24,468 nucleotides of DNA from positions 1 to 24,468 of IMG/VR virus record IMGVR_UViG_3300042327_000512; one strand, written 5' to 3'. The translations under genes and the position numbers were made by a program. The notes below the pieces were generated by a model, which did no database searches, was not told the origin of the DNA, and was given only the letters and a program-made list of their open reading frames with translations. Shown piece after piece: positions 14,262 to 20,522 of the stretch; the stretch's first letter is position 1, and each line of letters starts with the position of its first letter. Source of the DNA: a virus.

Positions 14262-15213
14262 CCGCGCCAAGCGCACGAATACGCTGTTGGTATGCTTGTG
14301 TATGCCTAGCCCTAACAACGGTGTCAATGGCCTTTAACATAGGTTCGTTGGCCTCTTTAAGTTCACGCAACAATGTCATGCGTTCCCGTGCCGGACGCGC
14401 ACCGGCTTGCGCTGTCTTTTCGGCAATGTTTTCGTAACCATCTTGCCAAGCCTCTAACGACTCAAAGTATGCGTGCGGCGTATCTTTGTTTGGCACGAAC
14501 AAGGGAAATTGCGTGGCAACTATTTCGGGTTGACTTTCTACAACGTCCGGTTCTACAACTTCATCATCTTGCCGGAACGCTTCTTCTATGACCATCGGGT
14601 CAATTGTTTGTTCGGGTATGACAACCTTGCTAGGCGCAACCAAATCAAGCGGGTTAGCGGGTTTGGCAACTGGTGCGGGTAATTGACTTTCTACGAAATC
14701 TTGCGCTTCTTCACTTGTAATTAAGCCGCGCAGAACATCGGGAAACGCATCGCGCAAAGCAAAGCCACGCGCACGCATTTGCATCATGCGCTTGGGGTAC
14801 ATCGACCACGGGCCTTGTTTGCCCCACAAGCCCGCCCGCCTTGCGTCATCGATGCCAAACTTAACCGTCACGGCCTTGCGCCCTTTGCGCCGCGCTACGC
14901 AAACAGCTACAGGGTTTGGCGTTCCCTCGGCCTCGAAATATTCTTCTACATCTTCACAAACGCTAGAGGCTTGCACAAGGGCCATTGCCGCATCGCCGTA
15001 GATGCTAGGTTTACCATTGATGACCGCTATGTTTTGCAAGGCTTGCAAGGGCGCTAAACCGATTTCACAACCCCATTGCACGCAAACTAAAACATCTTCA
15101 GGCTTGCCTTGAAACTGTTTAGGAATCATTGACGAACTTGCCAACATTTCGCTAAAGGAAATGGCCTCTGACAGCGTGGTGGGGGCAAAGGATTTGTTAG
15201 TGCTTAACTGCAT
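14254..15213 (-). CDS. recT: RecT-family single-strand annealing protein
   Basis: The annealing core (about 20-175) is clear: MIPKQFQGKPEDVLVCVQWG, then EIGLAPLQALQNIAVINGKP, and the family signature DDARRAGLWGKQGPWSMYPK followed by RMMQMRARGFALRDAFPDVL. Residues about 180-240 are an acidic, Pro-rich linker, and the rest is a helical tail. Start ATG 15213 is preferred because GAGG lies 6 bases upstream; an in-frame ATG at 15225 has no good site. With the YqaJ-type exonuclease two genes upstream it forms a phage exonuclease/annealase recombination pair. It overlaps the 59-aa gene before it and, convergently, the holin gene. Confidence 0.92.
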   Translation of the reverse strand: MQLSTNKSFAPTTLSEAISFSEMLASSSMIPKQFQGKPEDVLVCVQWGCEIGLAPLQALQNIAVINGKPSIYGDAAMALVQASSVCEDVEEYFEAEGTPNPVAVCVARRKGRKAVTVKFGIDDARRAGLWGKQGPWSMYPKRMMQMRARGFALRDAFPDVLRGLITSEEAQDFVESQLPAPVAKPANPLDLVAPSKVVIPEQTIDPMVIEEAFRQDDEVVEPDVVESQPEIVATQFPLFVPNKDTPHAYFESLEAWQDGYENIAEKTAQAGARPARERMTLLRELKEANEPMLKAIDTVVRARHTQAYQQRIRALGAAT

Positions 15214-15376
15214 TGTCGGCCTCATCGTTATCTAATTCTTCTGAAATGGTTGCAATAACTAAAGTGGCGATGGCCTCGACCGCGGCTTCAGCTACTTCAC
15301 GCGGCATTTCAGGCGATGCTTGCATCATTGTTTGAACCGCCATTTGGTAAGCGGCTTGAATTCTTGTTTGATTCAT
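15197..15376 (-). CDS. Small acidic helical protein, 59 aa, between exonuclease and annealase
   Basis: An ORF of 59 residues whose ATG (15376) overlaps the exonuclease stop in an ATGA and whose 3' end overlaps the RecT start by 17 bases. Sequence: MNQTRIQAAYQMAVQTMMQA, PEMPREVAEAAVEAIATLVI, then an acidic tail (EELDNDEADNAVKH). It is mainly alpha-helical. The tight coupling on both sides suggests a partner of the recombinase pair, but no known family is recognised. Confidence 0.65.
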   Translation of the reverse strand: MNQTRIQAAYQMAVQTMMQASPEMPREVAEAAVEAIATLVIATISEELDNDEADNAVKH

Positions 15377-16329
15377 GCTGATAATTCCTTAATACTTATG
15401 TTTGATTGGCGTACTGAATATGCTTTGCGTGCGGGCATTAGTTTTTCCGGCGCATCTTTGTAATTTCGCATGGGCCAAGCAATAATCATTTGCCCTGCCC
15501 TTGCTTTTTCAGCATCACCAAGCATTTGCTTTAGCTTCATTTCTGCATCGTCAATCGCCGACTCGCAAGCCGCAATCACTAACTTTTTGTCTAAAATTGT
15601 TTGTGCCAATTCAATAGCTTTGCCATTTAGTTCTATTTCTTCTTTGTGCGCCGTTGGAAACAGGCGGTTTACTTCTGCGCTTGTTGTCGGTGCGTACCAA
15701 TCTAGTTCGCCCGTTGCGCTGTACTTGTCTAACTTGCTTTGAAATTCAAGCACGGCCTTAGTAATGGCTTTTTGGGTTTCGTAATGAACCGCAAACAGGA
15801 ACACGCGCAATTGCATACCCGAATACAGTACGCAAACAGCGCCCCATTGATGGCCTGTCACAAGCATTTGCCCTTGCAATTGAATTGGGCCGCGGGCAAG
15901 GTCGGGCGTATCTTCAGGGTAGGCTTTAGTTAGCTTGGCCTCTAAAACCCCCGTGCCGCGCAAAACAATGCTTTCTTGACCAACGACATAAATGCCCTTG
16001 GCAGGGTCGCTAACAATGGTTTGGCCCTCGCCCTCGCCTATCCCGTCCAATGAGCATTGAAGGGGCAAGCAAGCGTGCGTATAGGCTTGCCGTATGTCGG
16101 TGTCAAACATTTTGATGCCCAACCTTTTTGCTGACTCAGCCAAAATGACCGGCTCAAGGGTATTCCCCCACGACATCGCTTCATTGCCAATGTCGGGGCG
16201 TTCTAAACCATCAATGGCATTAAAGCTGTATTGAAGTTCATCATTGGGGCTTGAATATTTCGAGTAGCCCATCAAAGCGGGTAAGCGGCTTGCGCTCATC
16301 GACTTATCGTTTGTTAATTTTCCCGCCAT
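15373..16329 (-). CDS. YqaJ-type recombination exonuclease
   Basis: 318 residues. The N-terminal SASRLPALMGYSKYSSPNDE and MSWGNTLEP motif (Glu59) start the YqaJ/lambda-exo fold. SLDG (Asp95), LEAKLT (Glu130-x-Lys132) and QLQGQM (Gln152) supply the rest of the PD-(D/E)XK active site, and GHQWGAVCVLYSG follows as in the family. The C-terminal 100 residues are helical and charged. It degrades double-stranded ends to give 3' tails for the RecT partner downstream. The order YqaJ, 59-aa protein, RecT makes a recombination operon. Confidence 0.88.
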   Translation of the reverse strand: MAGKLTNDKSMSASRLPALMGYSKYSSPNDELQYSFNAIDGLERPDIGNEAMSWGNTLEPVILAESAKRLGIKMFDTDIRQAYTHACLPLQCSLDGIGEGEGQTIVSDPAKGIYVVGQESIVLRGTGVLEAKLTKAYPEDTPDLARGPIQLQGQMLVTGHQWGAVCVLYSGMQLRVFLFAVHYETQKAITKAVLEFQSKLDKYSATGELDWYAPTTSAEVNRLFPTAHKEEIELNGKAIELAQTILDKKLVIAACESAIDDAEMKLKQMLGDAEKARAGQMIIAWPMRNYKDAPEKLMPARKAYSVRQSNISIKELSA

Positions 16330-16341
16330 TTTTAGGTGTCC

Positions 16342-16635
16342 TTAATCTGTGAGGGCGTAAACGCGAACAATGCGTGCGTGGGCTTCTTTGTGATTGGCCT
16401 CGCACATCCCAATTTTTTTAAATGCCTTAGTTCTGAACACCGCGCCAAGCACGCTAGGGTTTACCCCTGCCGGTACTTGTAGGTGTTTACGAACATCATT
16501 GATTGAAACTTCACCATTGCGTTTGGCTATCTGCATGGCAAGGGAACGGCAACTATTGAGAAAGTCAGCGTCCCTAACTTCAAACATATCTAGCTGTTGA
16601 TCGCGTAATTGTTGGCCTAAAGTTGGGTTAAGCAT
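16342..16635 (-). CDS. Small winged-helix-like protein, 97 aa
   Basis: ATG 16635 is preferred over a TTG start 70 codons upstream, because AAGAGG lies 6-7 bases before it and it overlaps the preceding stop by 8 bases. Residues about 35-95 (AKRNGEVSINDVRKHLQVP, SVLGAVFRTKAFKKIG, HARIVRVYAL) have the helix-turn-helix-wing pattern of small phage DNA-associated proteins. It sits directly upstream of the exonuclease by 12 bases. A DNA-binding or recombination accessory role is likely, though no name is certain. Confidence 0.65.
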   Translation of the reverse strand: MLNPTLGQQLRDQQLDMFEVRDADFLNSCRSLAMQIAKRNGEVSINDVRKHLQVPAGVNPSVLGAVFRTKAFKKIGMCEANHKEAHARIVRVYALTD

Positions 16636-16816
16636 GGGTAGCCTCTTTAGGTGTTTTAGCCCGCTTGACGGTGCTTTTGGCTTCTTCATTGGCAATAACT
16701 TCAGCCAAGGGCATCCAACCAAACTTGCGCCAAGTGCATTGAATGTCAGTAAGTGCCGCGGGTTTGTACTCGCATCCCTGCGCGAGTGATTTTGTCGGGA
16801 ATGTGATTTTCTGCAT
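16628..16816 (-). CDS. Small basic protein, 62 aa
   Basis: Starts at ATG 16816, one base after the preceding stop (TAA-A-ATG), which argues for coupled translation; a TTG 11 codons upstream is less likely. The sequence MQKITFPTKSLAQGCEYKP, then W-KFGWMPLAEV and a Lys/Ala/Thr-rich end (KSTVKRAKTPKEATHA). No known family is recognised. It is part of the recombination operon, and its stop lies inside the next gene's start region. Confidence 0.5.
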   Translation of the reverse strand: MQKITFPTKSLAQGCEYKPAALTDIQCTWRKFGWMPLAEVIANEEAKSTVKRAKTPKEATHA

Positions 16817-16817
16817 T

Positions 16818-17192
16818 TTAGGAAAACAGAAAAACAGACAAACAAACAATCAGAATTGATGCCCCGAAGCCAAAAGCTACCCCTAGTTTTTCGACCCTAG
16901 TTTCGCTGTCTGACCGATGGTGCAAATTGGCTTGGCAATCTGCAAATACATCGTAAGATGTAATGCCTTGATATTGAAGCGTTTTAGGCTTTTCACGCCC
17001 TATTTGGGGACGCATTAAAGCTATGTTTTCTAGCTTTTTTTGTACATTTCCCAAACACCATTGGTAGTGTTTTTCGGTTTGATAAACACTATATACATCG
17101 TATAAAGTAGGAATTCTATAATCCTGTTTTGCAGATTTTCTAAAGCTAGAACCCGCTTTAACAAACCCCGACTGCATTATGTTTTTAAACAC
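16818..17192 (-). CDS. Tail-anchored membrane protein, 124 aa
   Basis: GTG 17192 is chosen because AAGGGG lies 6 bases upstream; the in-frame ATG at 17177 lacks a site. Residues 1-100 are soluble (YRIPTLYDVYSVYQTEKHY, a helical middle, then SYDVFADCQANLHH). About 103-124 is one hydrophobic C-terminal segment (LGVAFGFGASILIVCLSVFL), predicting a tail anchor. The stop is one base before the next ATG. No family is recognised. A membrane-anchored member heading a recombination operon is unusual. Confidence 0.65.
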   Translation of the reverse strand: MFKNIMQSGFVKAGSSFRKSAKQDYRIPTLYDVYSVYQTEKHYQWCLGNVQKKLENIALMRPQIGREKPKTLQYQGITSYDVFADCQANLHHRSDSETRVEKLGVAFGFGASILIVCLSVFLFS

Positions 17193-17283
17193 TTTTTGCC
17201 CCTTTTAGTTAAAAATACAAGTTAACGTGAATACTTAGTACAAAACCCCAACCCCAACTGACCCGAAAACGCTACCTATAGTG

Positions 17284-17300
17284 ATGGCACATCATGCCAT
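17284..17300. repeat. Inverted repeat ATGGCA-5-TGCCAT
   Basis: A perfect 6-bp stem with a 5-base loop lies in the 132-base gap between the 17325 gene and the GTG at 17192, followed on the plus strand by TTTT. Since the flanking genes run on the minus strand, it is more likely an operator or mRNA hairpin than their terminator. Confidence 0.4.
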
Positions 17301-17324
17301 TTTTACCCCTGTAAAGGTCATTAT

Positions 17325-17909
17325 TTACCTATAACCAATCGCTGTTTTCTTGACCGCAAAATTCACTACCTTTGCATCCTTTTTGGCTTCAGAAAGCGAC
17401 CCTAACGACACATCGCTAAAGTCAATAACGGGCTTAGATTTAGCCGCCTTTCTATCCTGTTTCGCCCGTGCATCTGAAATATCTTTAGCCCGTTTGGTGC
17501 TAATACCTTTCATGGCATTTTCTAGGTCTAACTTCAATTGCTTTTGCATTAACTTTTCAGACCTTGCGTGTAGTGCTTCGGCGGCTAGCTTTTCTTTGGC
17601 CCTTAGTAAGAACGATTTGCTACTAACATATTTAAGTTGAAATTGCGAATCGGCAAACAACTGCCTAGCCAACATGACACGAATAATGGGGTCGCCCTCG
17701 ACTTCATAGGCAAAATGCTGAACTTTCTGATTTAACTCAGAAATGATGACCGCGCACTTTTTTAGTTCTTCCAAACTGGTAATTCTGAAATCCAACCGGC
17801 AACCTACAGGCCGACCCGACTTCACCAAATACTCGCCCAACTTGTTTTCATCGCTTGGGAAAATCTGCGCCCAATTGACGATTTCTTTATAGTCCGGTTC
17901 ATTTTTCAT
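17325..17909 (-). CDS. Unknown charged, coiled-coil protein, 194 aa
   Basis: ATG 17909 has TTTGGAG about 10 bases upstream. The N-terminal part (about 1-85) is mixed alpha/beta (IVNWAQIFPSDENKLGEYLV, GCRLDFRITSLEELKK). Residues about 95-150 are a Lys/Glu/Ala-rich helix (RAKEKLAAEALHARSEKLMQ), and the tail is basic. There is no membrane segment or catalytic motif. It is the first gene after a palindrome-rich regulatory gap and may be co-transcribed with the recombination operon, although a 132-base gap follows it. The function is not recognised. Confidence 0.6.
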   Translation of the reverse strand: MKNEPDYKEIVNWAQIFPSDENKLGEYLVKSGRPVGCRLDFRITSLEELKKCAVIISELNQKVQHFAYEVEGDPIIRVMLARQLFADSQFQLKYVSSKSFLLRAKEKLAAEALHARSEKLMQKQLKLDLENAMKGISTKRAKDISDARAKQDRKAAKSKPVIDFSDVSLGSLSEAKKDAKVVNFAVKKTAIGYR

Positions 17910-18001
17910 TGTTTTTCGTCTCCAAATACACTGTCAACTTTGGTACTACTCCATCAATAAATTCTCGAAAATAAAATTTATATTGAATTGACGTTTTACA
18001 C

Positions 18002-18080
18002 ACATTTGACACATTGATATACATACCGTTAAAAATCCCCATGTTGGTGCAGGGTTTTGTAATCAACATTTGACACAATG
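18002..18080. repeat. Two 15-bp direct repeats ACATTTGACACA(T/A)TG
   Basis: Copies at 18002-18016 and 18066-18080 differ at one base and lie 64 bases apart. The second copy sits inside a perfect inverted repeat (AACATT-6-AATGTT, 18065-18082). They occupy the gap between the recombinase-like gene and the 17909 gene, where that gene's promoter should be. Confidence 0.65.
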
Positions 18081-18082
18081 TT

Positions 18083-18133
18083 TGTTCCTATATAGGGAAC
18101 ATTTATAAGAACACTGTTCTTGTATAAAGAACA
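18083..18133. promoter_or_regulatory. GTTC/GAAC palindrome cluster, candidate operator array
   Basis: Two 19-bp imperfect palindromes, TGTTCCTATATAGGGAACA (18083-18101) and TGTTCTTGTATAAAGAACA (18115-18133), lie 32 bases apart, about three helical turns. Between them AAGAAC-ACT-GTTCTT (18107-18121) makes a third perfect inverted repeat. The array starts directly after another palindrome (18065-18082) and ends one base before the recombinase-like gene's stop codon. It lies upstream of the minus-strand gene at 17909. An operator array or a resolution-type site is inferred. Confidence 0.6.
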
Positions 18134-18134
18134 T

Positions 18135-18800
18135 TTATTTAATCCGTTTCAGCAAATTTTTAACTTGCGTAGGCGACCAAGTATCAAAGCCGCGTGGTGT
18201 CAGTAGGCCATCTTTGGCAAAGGCCGCGGCAATATCACGCAAGGTACTGGCCTTAGATTTCTTAATGATTTGGCGCACCATTGGGGCAACCCTTTCGGCG
18301 AACGCATCGGCCTTGGCTACGTTGACCACGTTACCCGCCGCTGAACCGATTTCCGGTGTTCCTGACCCTAACTTAACGCCCTGCTTCTTTAGCTTGGCTA
18401 ACGCGGCTTTAGTGCGTTCCCCAATGCGTTCTGCTTCCCAATGTGCGAACACTTGACGCATCTTTAACATTTCCCGCGTGGCTACCGGTAAGTCAACGCA
18501 AATGAAATTGACTTTTGGGTCATCTAGCAACAAATCACTAAAAGCCATGTCGCGGTTTAGCTTGTCTAAAGATGCAATCAACAACTTTGCTTTTTGCTTC
18601 TTACAAACACCGATAGCCGAAACCAATGCCGGTCGGGTTTTCTTGTGCCTTACTTCATTCTCTATGAAGTCAGCTATGACTTTGCCGTTGTGTTTCTCAA
18701 TAAACTCAATGACTTTTGTTTTTTGAGTGCCAAGTGAATTAGCAGTTTTATTTTTTTCAAATTGCCGGTAGTAAGCAACAAATGTTTTGTTAGTAAACAT
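18135..18800 (-). CDS. Serine-recombinase family protein lacking the catalytic serine
   Basis: 221 residues with the resolvase fold order: a start strand FVAYYRQ, SLGTQ (about 22-26), KTRPAL (retaining an arginine of the active site), LDKLNRD (normally LDRLxRD) and AERIGERTKAALAKLKKQGVKLG (the long E helix). A C-terminal helix-turn-helix follows (about 183-220: STLRDIAAAFAKDG, WSPTQVKNLLKR). The usual Y-x-R-V-S-T is YYRQFE: Arg12 is kept, but the nucleophile position is Phe14. One arginine of LDRL is lysine. It should therefore not cleave DNA by the normal route and may act as a DNA-binding regulator. It lies beside a palindrome cluster. The 29 bases before it hold AGAG 6 bases from ATG 18800. 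Confidence 0.85.
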   Translation of the reverse strand: MFTNKTFVAYYRQFEKNKTANSLGTQKTKVIEFIEKHNGKVIADFIENEVRHKKTRPALVSAIGVCKKQKAKLLIASLDKLNRDMAFSDLLLDDPKVNFICVDLPVATREMLKMRQVFAHWEAERIGERTKAALAKLKKQGVKLGSGTPEIGSAAGNVVNVAKADAFAERVAPMVRQIIKKSKASTLRDIAAAFAKDGLLTPRGFDTWSPTQVKNLLKRIK

Positions 18801-18829
18801 GGTGTTCTCTTATCTTGTATTGGTAGTGT

Positions 18830-19036
18830 TTAAACATTCAAAAAAGTATTGTCACGAACGGCATAAAAAACATCTTGCAATGCTATGTATTCGCCGTAAG
18901 CAACAACGCGGTCAAAATCGGTTCTGTCTTTAATTTGGTTTGTACCGTTGTCAGATACAAAGCCCCAAATCTTTTCCATCTTTGCAATTTGCGATTGCAA
19001 TTCGTTTAGTAGGTTTTCTTTGCTAAAGCGAATCAT
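18830..19036 (-). CDS. Small protein of unknown function, 68 aa
   Basis: The last of three coupled small genes; its ATG (19036) overlaps the previous stop (ATGA). The sequence MIRFSKENLLNELQSQIAKM suggests a helical start. FDRVVAYGEYIALQDVFYAV follows, with no membrane segment or known motif. It ends 29 bases before the recombinase-like gene, so both are probably on one transcript. Confidence 0.6.
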   Translation of the reverse strand: MIRFSKENLLNELQSQIAKMEKIWGFVSDNGTNQIKDRTDFDRVVAYGEYIALQDVFYAVRDNTFLNV

Positions 19037-19245
19037 GATGTTGTTACCCCTTTAGGTAGTTCTGAAAATTCAGCCAAAGTGACAATACGCATCACGCCTT
19101 TGTCAACCAAGTGCGTGTAGTTTTTTCTGACAACCCAACGAATTGCTTGCAATGATGTGCAGGGAATCGTTACGTCTTTCCATGTGTTATTGAATTCATC
19201 AAGATGCACAACAACGTGATCTTTTTTGCTAGATGATCTTTTCAT
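19033..19245 (-). CDS. Small protein of unknown function, 70 aa
   Basis: The middle gene of the coupled trio, with ATGA overlaps on both sides. It begins MKRSSSKKDHVVVHLDEFNN (basic, then a short beta stretch), continues TSLQAIRWVVRKNYTHLVDKG and ends LAEFSELPKGVTTS. The composition suggests a compact alpha/beta fold. No family is recognised. Confidence 0.6.
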   Translation of the reverse strand: MKRSSSKKDHVVVHLDEFNNTWKDVTIPCTSLQAIRWVVRKNYTHLVDKGVMRIVTLAEFSELPKGVTTS

Positions 19246-19451
19246 TTGTTGCCTAAATTGATTGCTTGTGTACCGGCTTTTTCAGCTTCTTCACGGCTAT
19301 TAAAAACTGCGCTAATAACAATGTTCTTTGGGCCACGGGCGTAAACCCAACCGCCAAGTTTTTTGTTTTCAACAATGCGAATTAACCATTCGCTTTGGCT
19401 TGCTTTACGGGGCTTTTTGTTTCTATGCAAGATTTCGGGGCTAGGTATCAT
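19242..19451 (-). CDS. Small protein of unknown function, 69 aa
   Basis: The first gene of the trio behind leader module L1, with ATG 19451 and AAAGGA 7 bases upstream. The N-terminus is basic (HRNKKPRKASQSEW), then LIRIVENKKLGGWVYARG and ISAVFNSREEAEKAGTQ suggest a small beta-beta-alpha domain. It couples by ATGA to the next gene. No family is recognised. Control by the shared promoter/leader suggests early expression together with the genes at 19953 and 20516. Confidence 0.62.
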   Translation of the reverse strand: MIPSPEILHRNKKPRKASQSEWLIRIVENKKLGGWVYARGPKNIVISAVFNSREEAEKAGTQAINLGNK

Positions 19452-19459
19452 TTAAAAAT

Positions 19460-19529
19460 CCTTTGGCATAAACAGCCGGTTGTTTTGTACACAGCCCAAT
19501 TGTATATCAGGTGTATATCGTTTGTACAA
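19460..19529 (-). promoter_or_regulatory. Promoter/leader module copy L1
   Basis: Read on the minus strand: a TTGTACAA box (19522-19529), TGATATACAATTGGG (19495-19509), which fits an extended -10 (TG-A-TATACA), a GTGTACAAAA stretch, then GGCTGTTTATGCCAAAGG (19460-19477) carrying the SD for ATG 19451. L2 and L3 share the same order. Confidence 0.65.
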
Positions 19530-19554
19530 TCTTTTTTAAATATATTTTTGCAGG

Positions 19555-19566
19555 GCCTAATTAGGC
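19555..19566 (-). terminator. Possible weak terminator hairpin after the 19953 gene
   Basis: GCCTAATTAGGC is a perfect palindrome overlapping the stop codon of the Cys/His gene, followed on the minus strand by GCAAAAATATATTT. The hairpin is short and lacks an immediate T-run, so termination is uncertain. Confidence 0.3.
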
Positions 19567-19953
19567 TTTCGCCCAATAGCCGTAAACCATCCGATGCGTG
19601 CAATCAAAGATGTCATTGGCAACCCCATCAATGACCGCCACAAAGTGATGCGCCTGATGCGCTATGACCACGCCCCTAGGCATATCAGAACAACGCGCCT
19701 TGCGCCCGTCAAACTTAGGTGCTGACTTCCAAACCCAACCGTGTTTTTTAAGAACGTCTGTATAGATGTCTTTGCCGATGCCGTTACGCGCTGACTTTGC
19801 TTTGCCAACATTTGCATTGGCTTGCGCTAATTCTTTATAAACAGCTTGGTAGTCAAGGCCCAACGCAATAGCCATTGCCCTAGCACCACAATCACCGGCA
19901 GTACCTTTGTACCCTGCCGCTTTGCGACCGCCATCATTAAATAAGTATTTCAT
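19561..19953 (-). CDS. Papain-like (Cys/His) fold protein, 130 aa
   Basis: ATG 19953 is used because AAAGGG lies 5 bases upstream; an in-frame upstream start would run back through the leader. The protein starts with a Gly-rich segment then AGDCGARAMAIALGLDYQAVY, placing Cys22 at the N-cap of a helix as in papain-like peptidases. HHFVAVIDGVANDIFDC follows, with His102/103 and a late Asp/Asn. This arrangement is common in small phage proteins with a C39/papain-like fold. Activity as a peptidase, transglutaminase-like enzyme or binding-only protein is not decided. It stands alone under leader L2, with L1 starting 32 bases after its stop. Confidence 0.72.
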   Translation of the reverse strand: MKYLFNDGGRKAAGYKGTAGDCGARAMAIALGLDYQAVYKELAQANANVGKAKSARNGIGKDIYTDVLKKHGWVWKSAPKFDGRKARCSDMPRGVVIAHQAHHFVAVIDGVANDIFDCTHRMVYGYWAKA

Positions 19954-19959
19954 AAAAAC

Positions 19960-20028
19960 CCTTTCGGCATAAACAGCCTTTGTTTGTACAAGACCCAATT
20001 GTATATCACTTATTTGGGATTTGTACAG
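19960..20028 (-). promoter_or_regulatory. Promoter/leader module copy L2
   Basis: On the minus strand: CTGTACAA (20021-20028), TGATATACAATTGGG (19994-20008), TTGTACAA (19984-19991), then GGCTGTTTATGCCGAAAGG (19960-19978) and ATG 19953. An AT-rich run (AAAATATATTTTTAAA) lies just upstream, as it does in L1. Confidence 0.65.
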
Positions 20029-20047
20029 TAATTTAAAAATATATTTT

Positions 20048-20064
20048 GGGGGGTCTAAGCCCCC
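20048..20064 (-). terminator. GC hairpin after the 20516 gene, probable terminator
   Basis: On the minus strand GGGGG-CTTAGA-CCCCCC forms a 5-bp all-GC stem, six bases after the stop of the preceding gene, followed by AAAATATATTTTT. The delayed T-run makes it a weaker intrinsic terminator. It would separate the 20516 gene from the L2 promoter. Confidence 0.5.
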
Positions 20065-20069
20065 TACCC

Positions 20070-20516
20070 TTATTTACTGACTTTGACTAATGGTTGACCG
20101 TGATATTTGTCTGCAATTTCGGTCATTGTCTTAATAAAATCTTGACCCATTTTTGCGCGGTTGCGGCAAGCCCATTCCATGCGGGTGCGGGCTTCATATT
20201 GAAGGCGCAAAGAAGCTTGCTCAAATGGGATTTCTTCACGTTTGTGTGTCAATGCAAATTTAGGTGTAATTTCTTCTGACTTGTATTTGTCTGCGGTCGC
20301 AAGCAATTCAGGAATTTCTGCGCTAATTTCAGCAATGATTTTGTCAGTTTGAACACGGCTAACTTGCACAGGCAAATAGTTTCTGCCGGAACAAACACCG
20401 GAGAACCAACCTTGCTTGACCGTGTAACCGTGCTTGGACATCATGCCGTTAACAACAGCTTGTTCACGACCGCAACATTGGCAGTTACCGCGGGTTTGTG
20501 TTTGAGTAGCTTTCAT
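20070..20516 (-). CDS. Small cysteine-cluster (zinc-binding type) protein, 148 aa
   Basis: ATG 20516 has AAAAGGA 5 bases upstream, so the in-frame upstream start is rejected. The N-terminal 50 residues (NCQCCGREQAVVNG, SKHGYTVKQGWFSGVCSGRN) hold Cys12, 14, 15, 42 and His29 in a zinc-finger-like layout. The rest is helical and charged (SLRLQYEARTRMEWACRNRA, then a Lys-rich end). It is the first minus-strand gene, transcribed from L3 and divergent from the RHH gene at 20708. An early host-takeover or DNA/RNA-binding role is possible; the function is unknown. Confidence 0.7.
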   Translation of the reverse strand: MKATQTQTRGNCQCCGREQAVVNGMMSKHGYTVKQGWFSGVCSGRNYLPVQVSRVQTDKIIAEISAEIPELLATADKYKSEEITPKFALTHKREEIPFEQASLRLQYEARTRMEWACRNRAKMGQDFIKTMTEIADKYHGQPLVKVSK

Positions 20517-20522
20517 ATATTT

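Noticed and set aside
14373-15057. Plus-strand ORFs inside the RecT gene
   Set aside because: They are antisense to a well-supported RecT coding region and have no motifs or SD.
16342-16845. 167-aa reading of the winged-helix-like gene starting at 16845
   Set aside because: Needs a TTG start without SD and runs back through another gene; ATG 16635 has AAGAGG and fits the overlap pattern.
17284-17300. Intrinsic terminator
   Set aside because: The T-run is on the plus strand, where no upstream gene exists; the flanking genes are on the minus strand.
18084-18132. GTTC/GAAC repeats as host LexA boxes
   Set aside because: The spacings (N9, N3, N8) do not match a single known LexA consensus, and the expected proteobacterial boxes differ.
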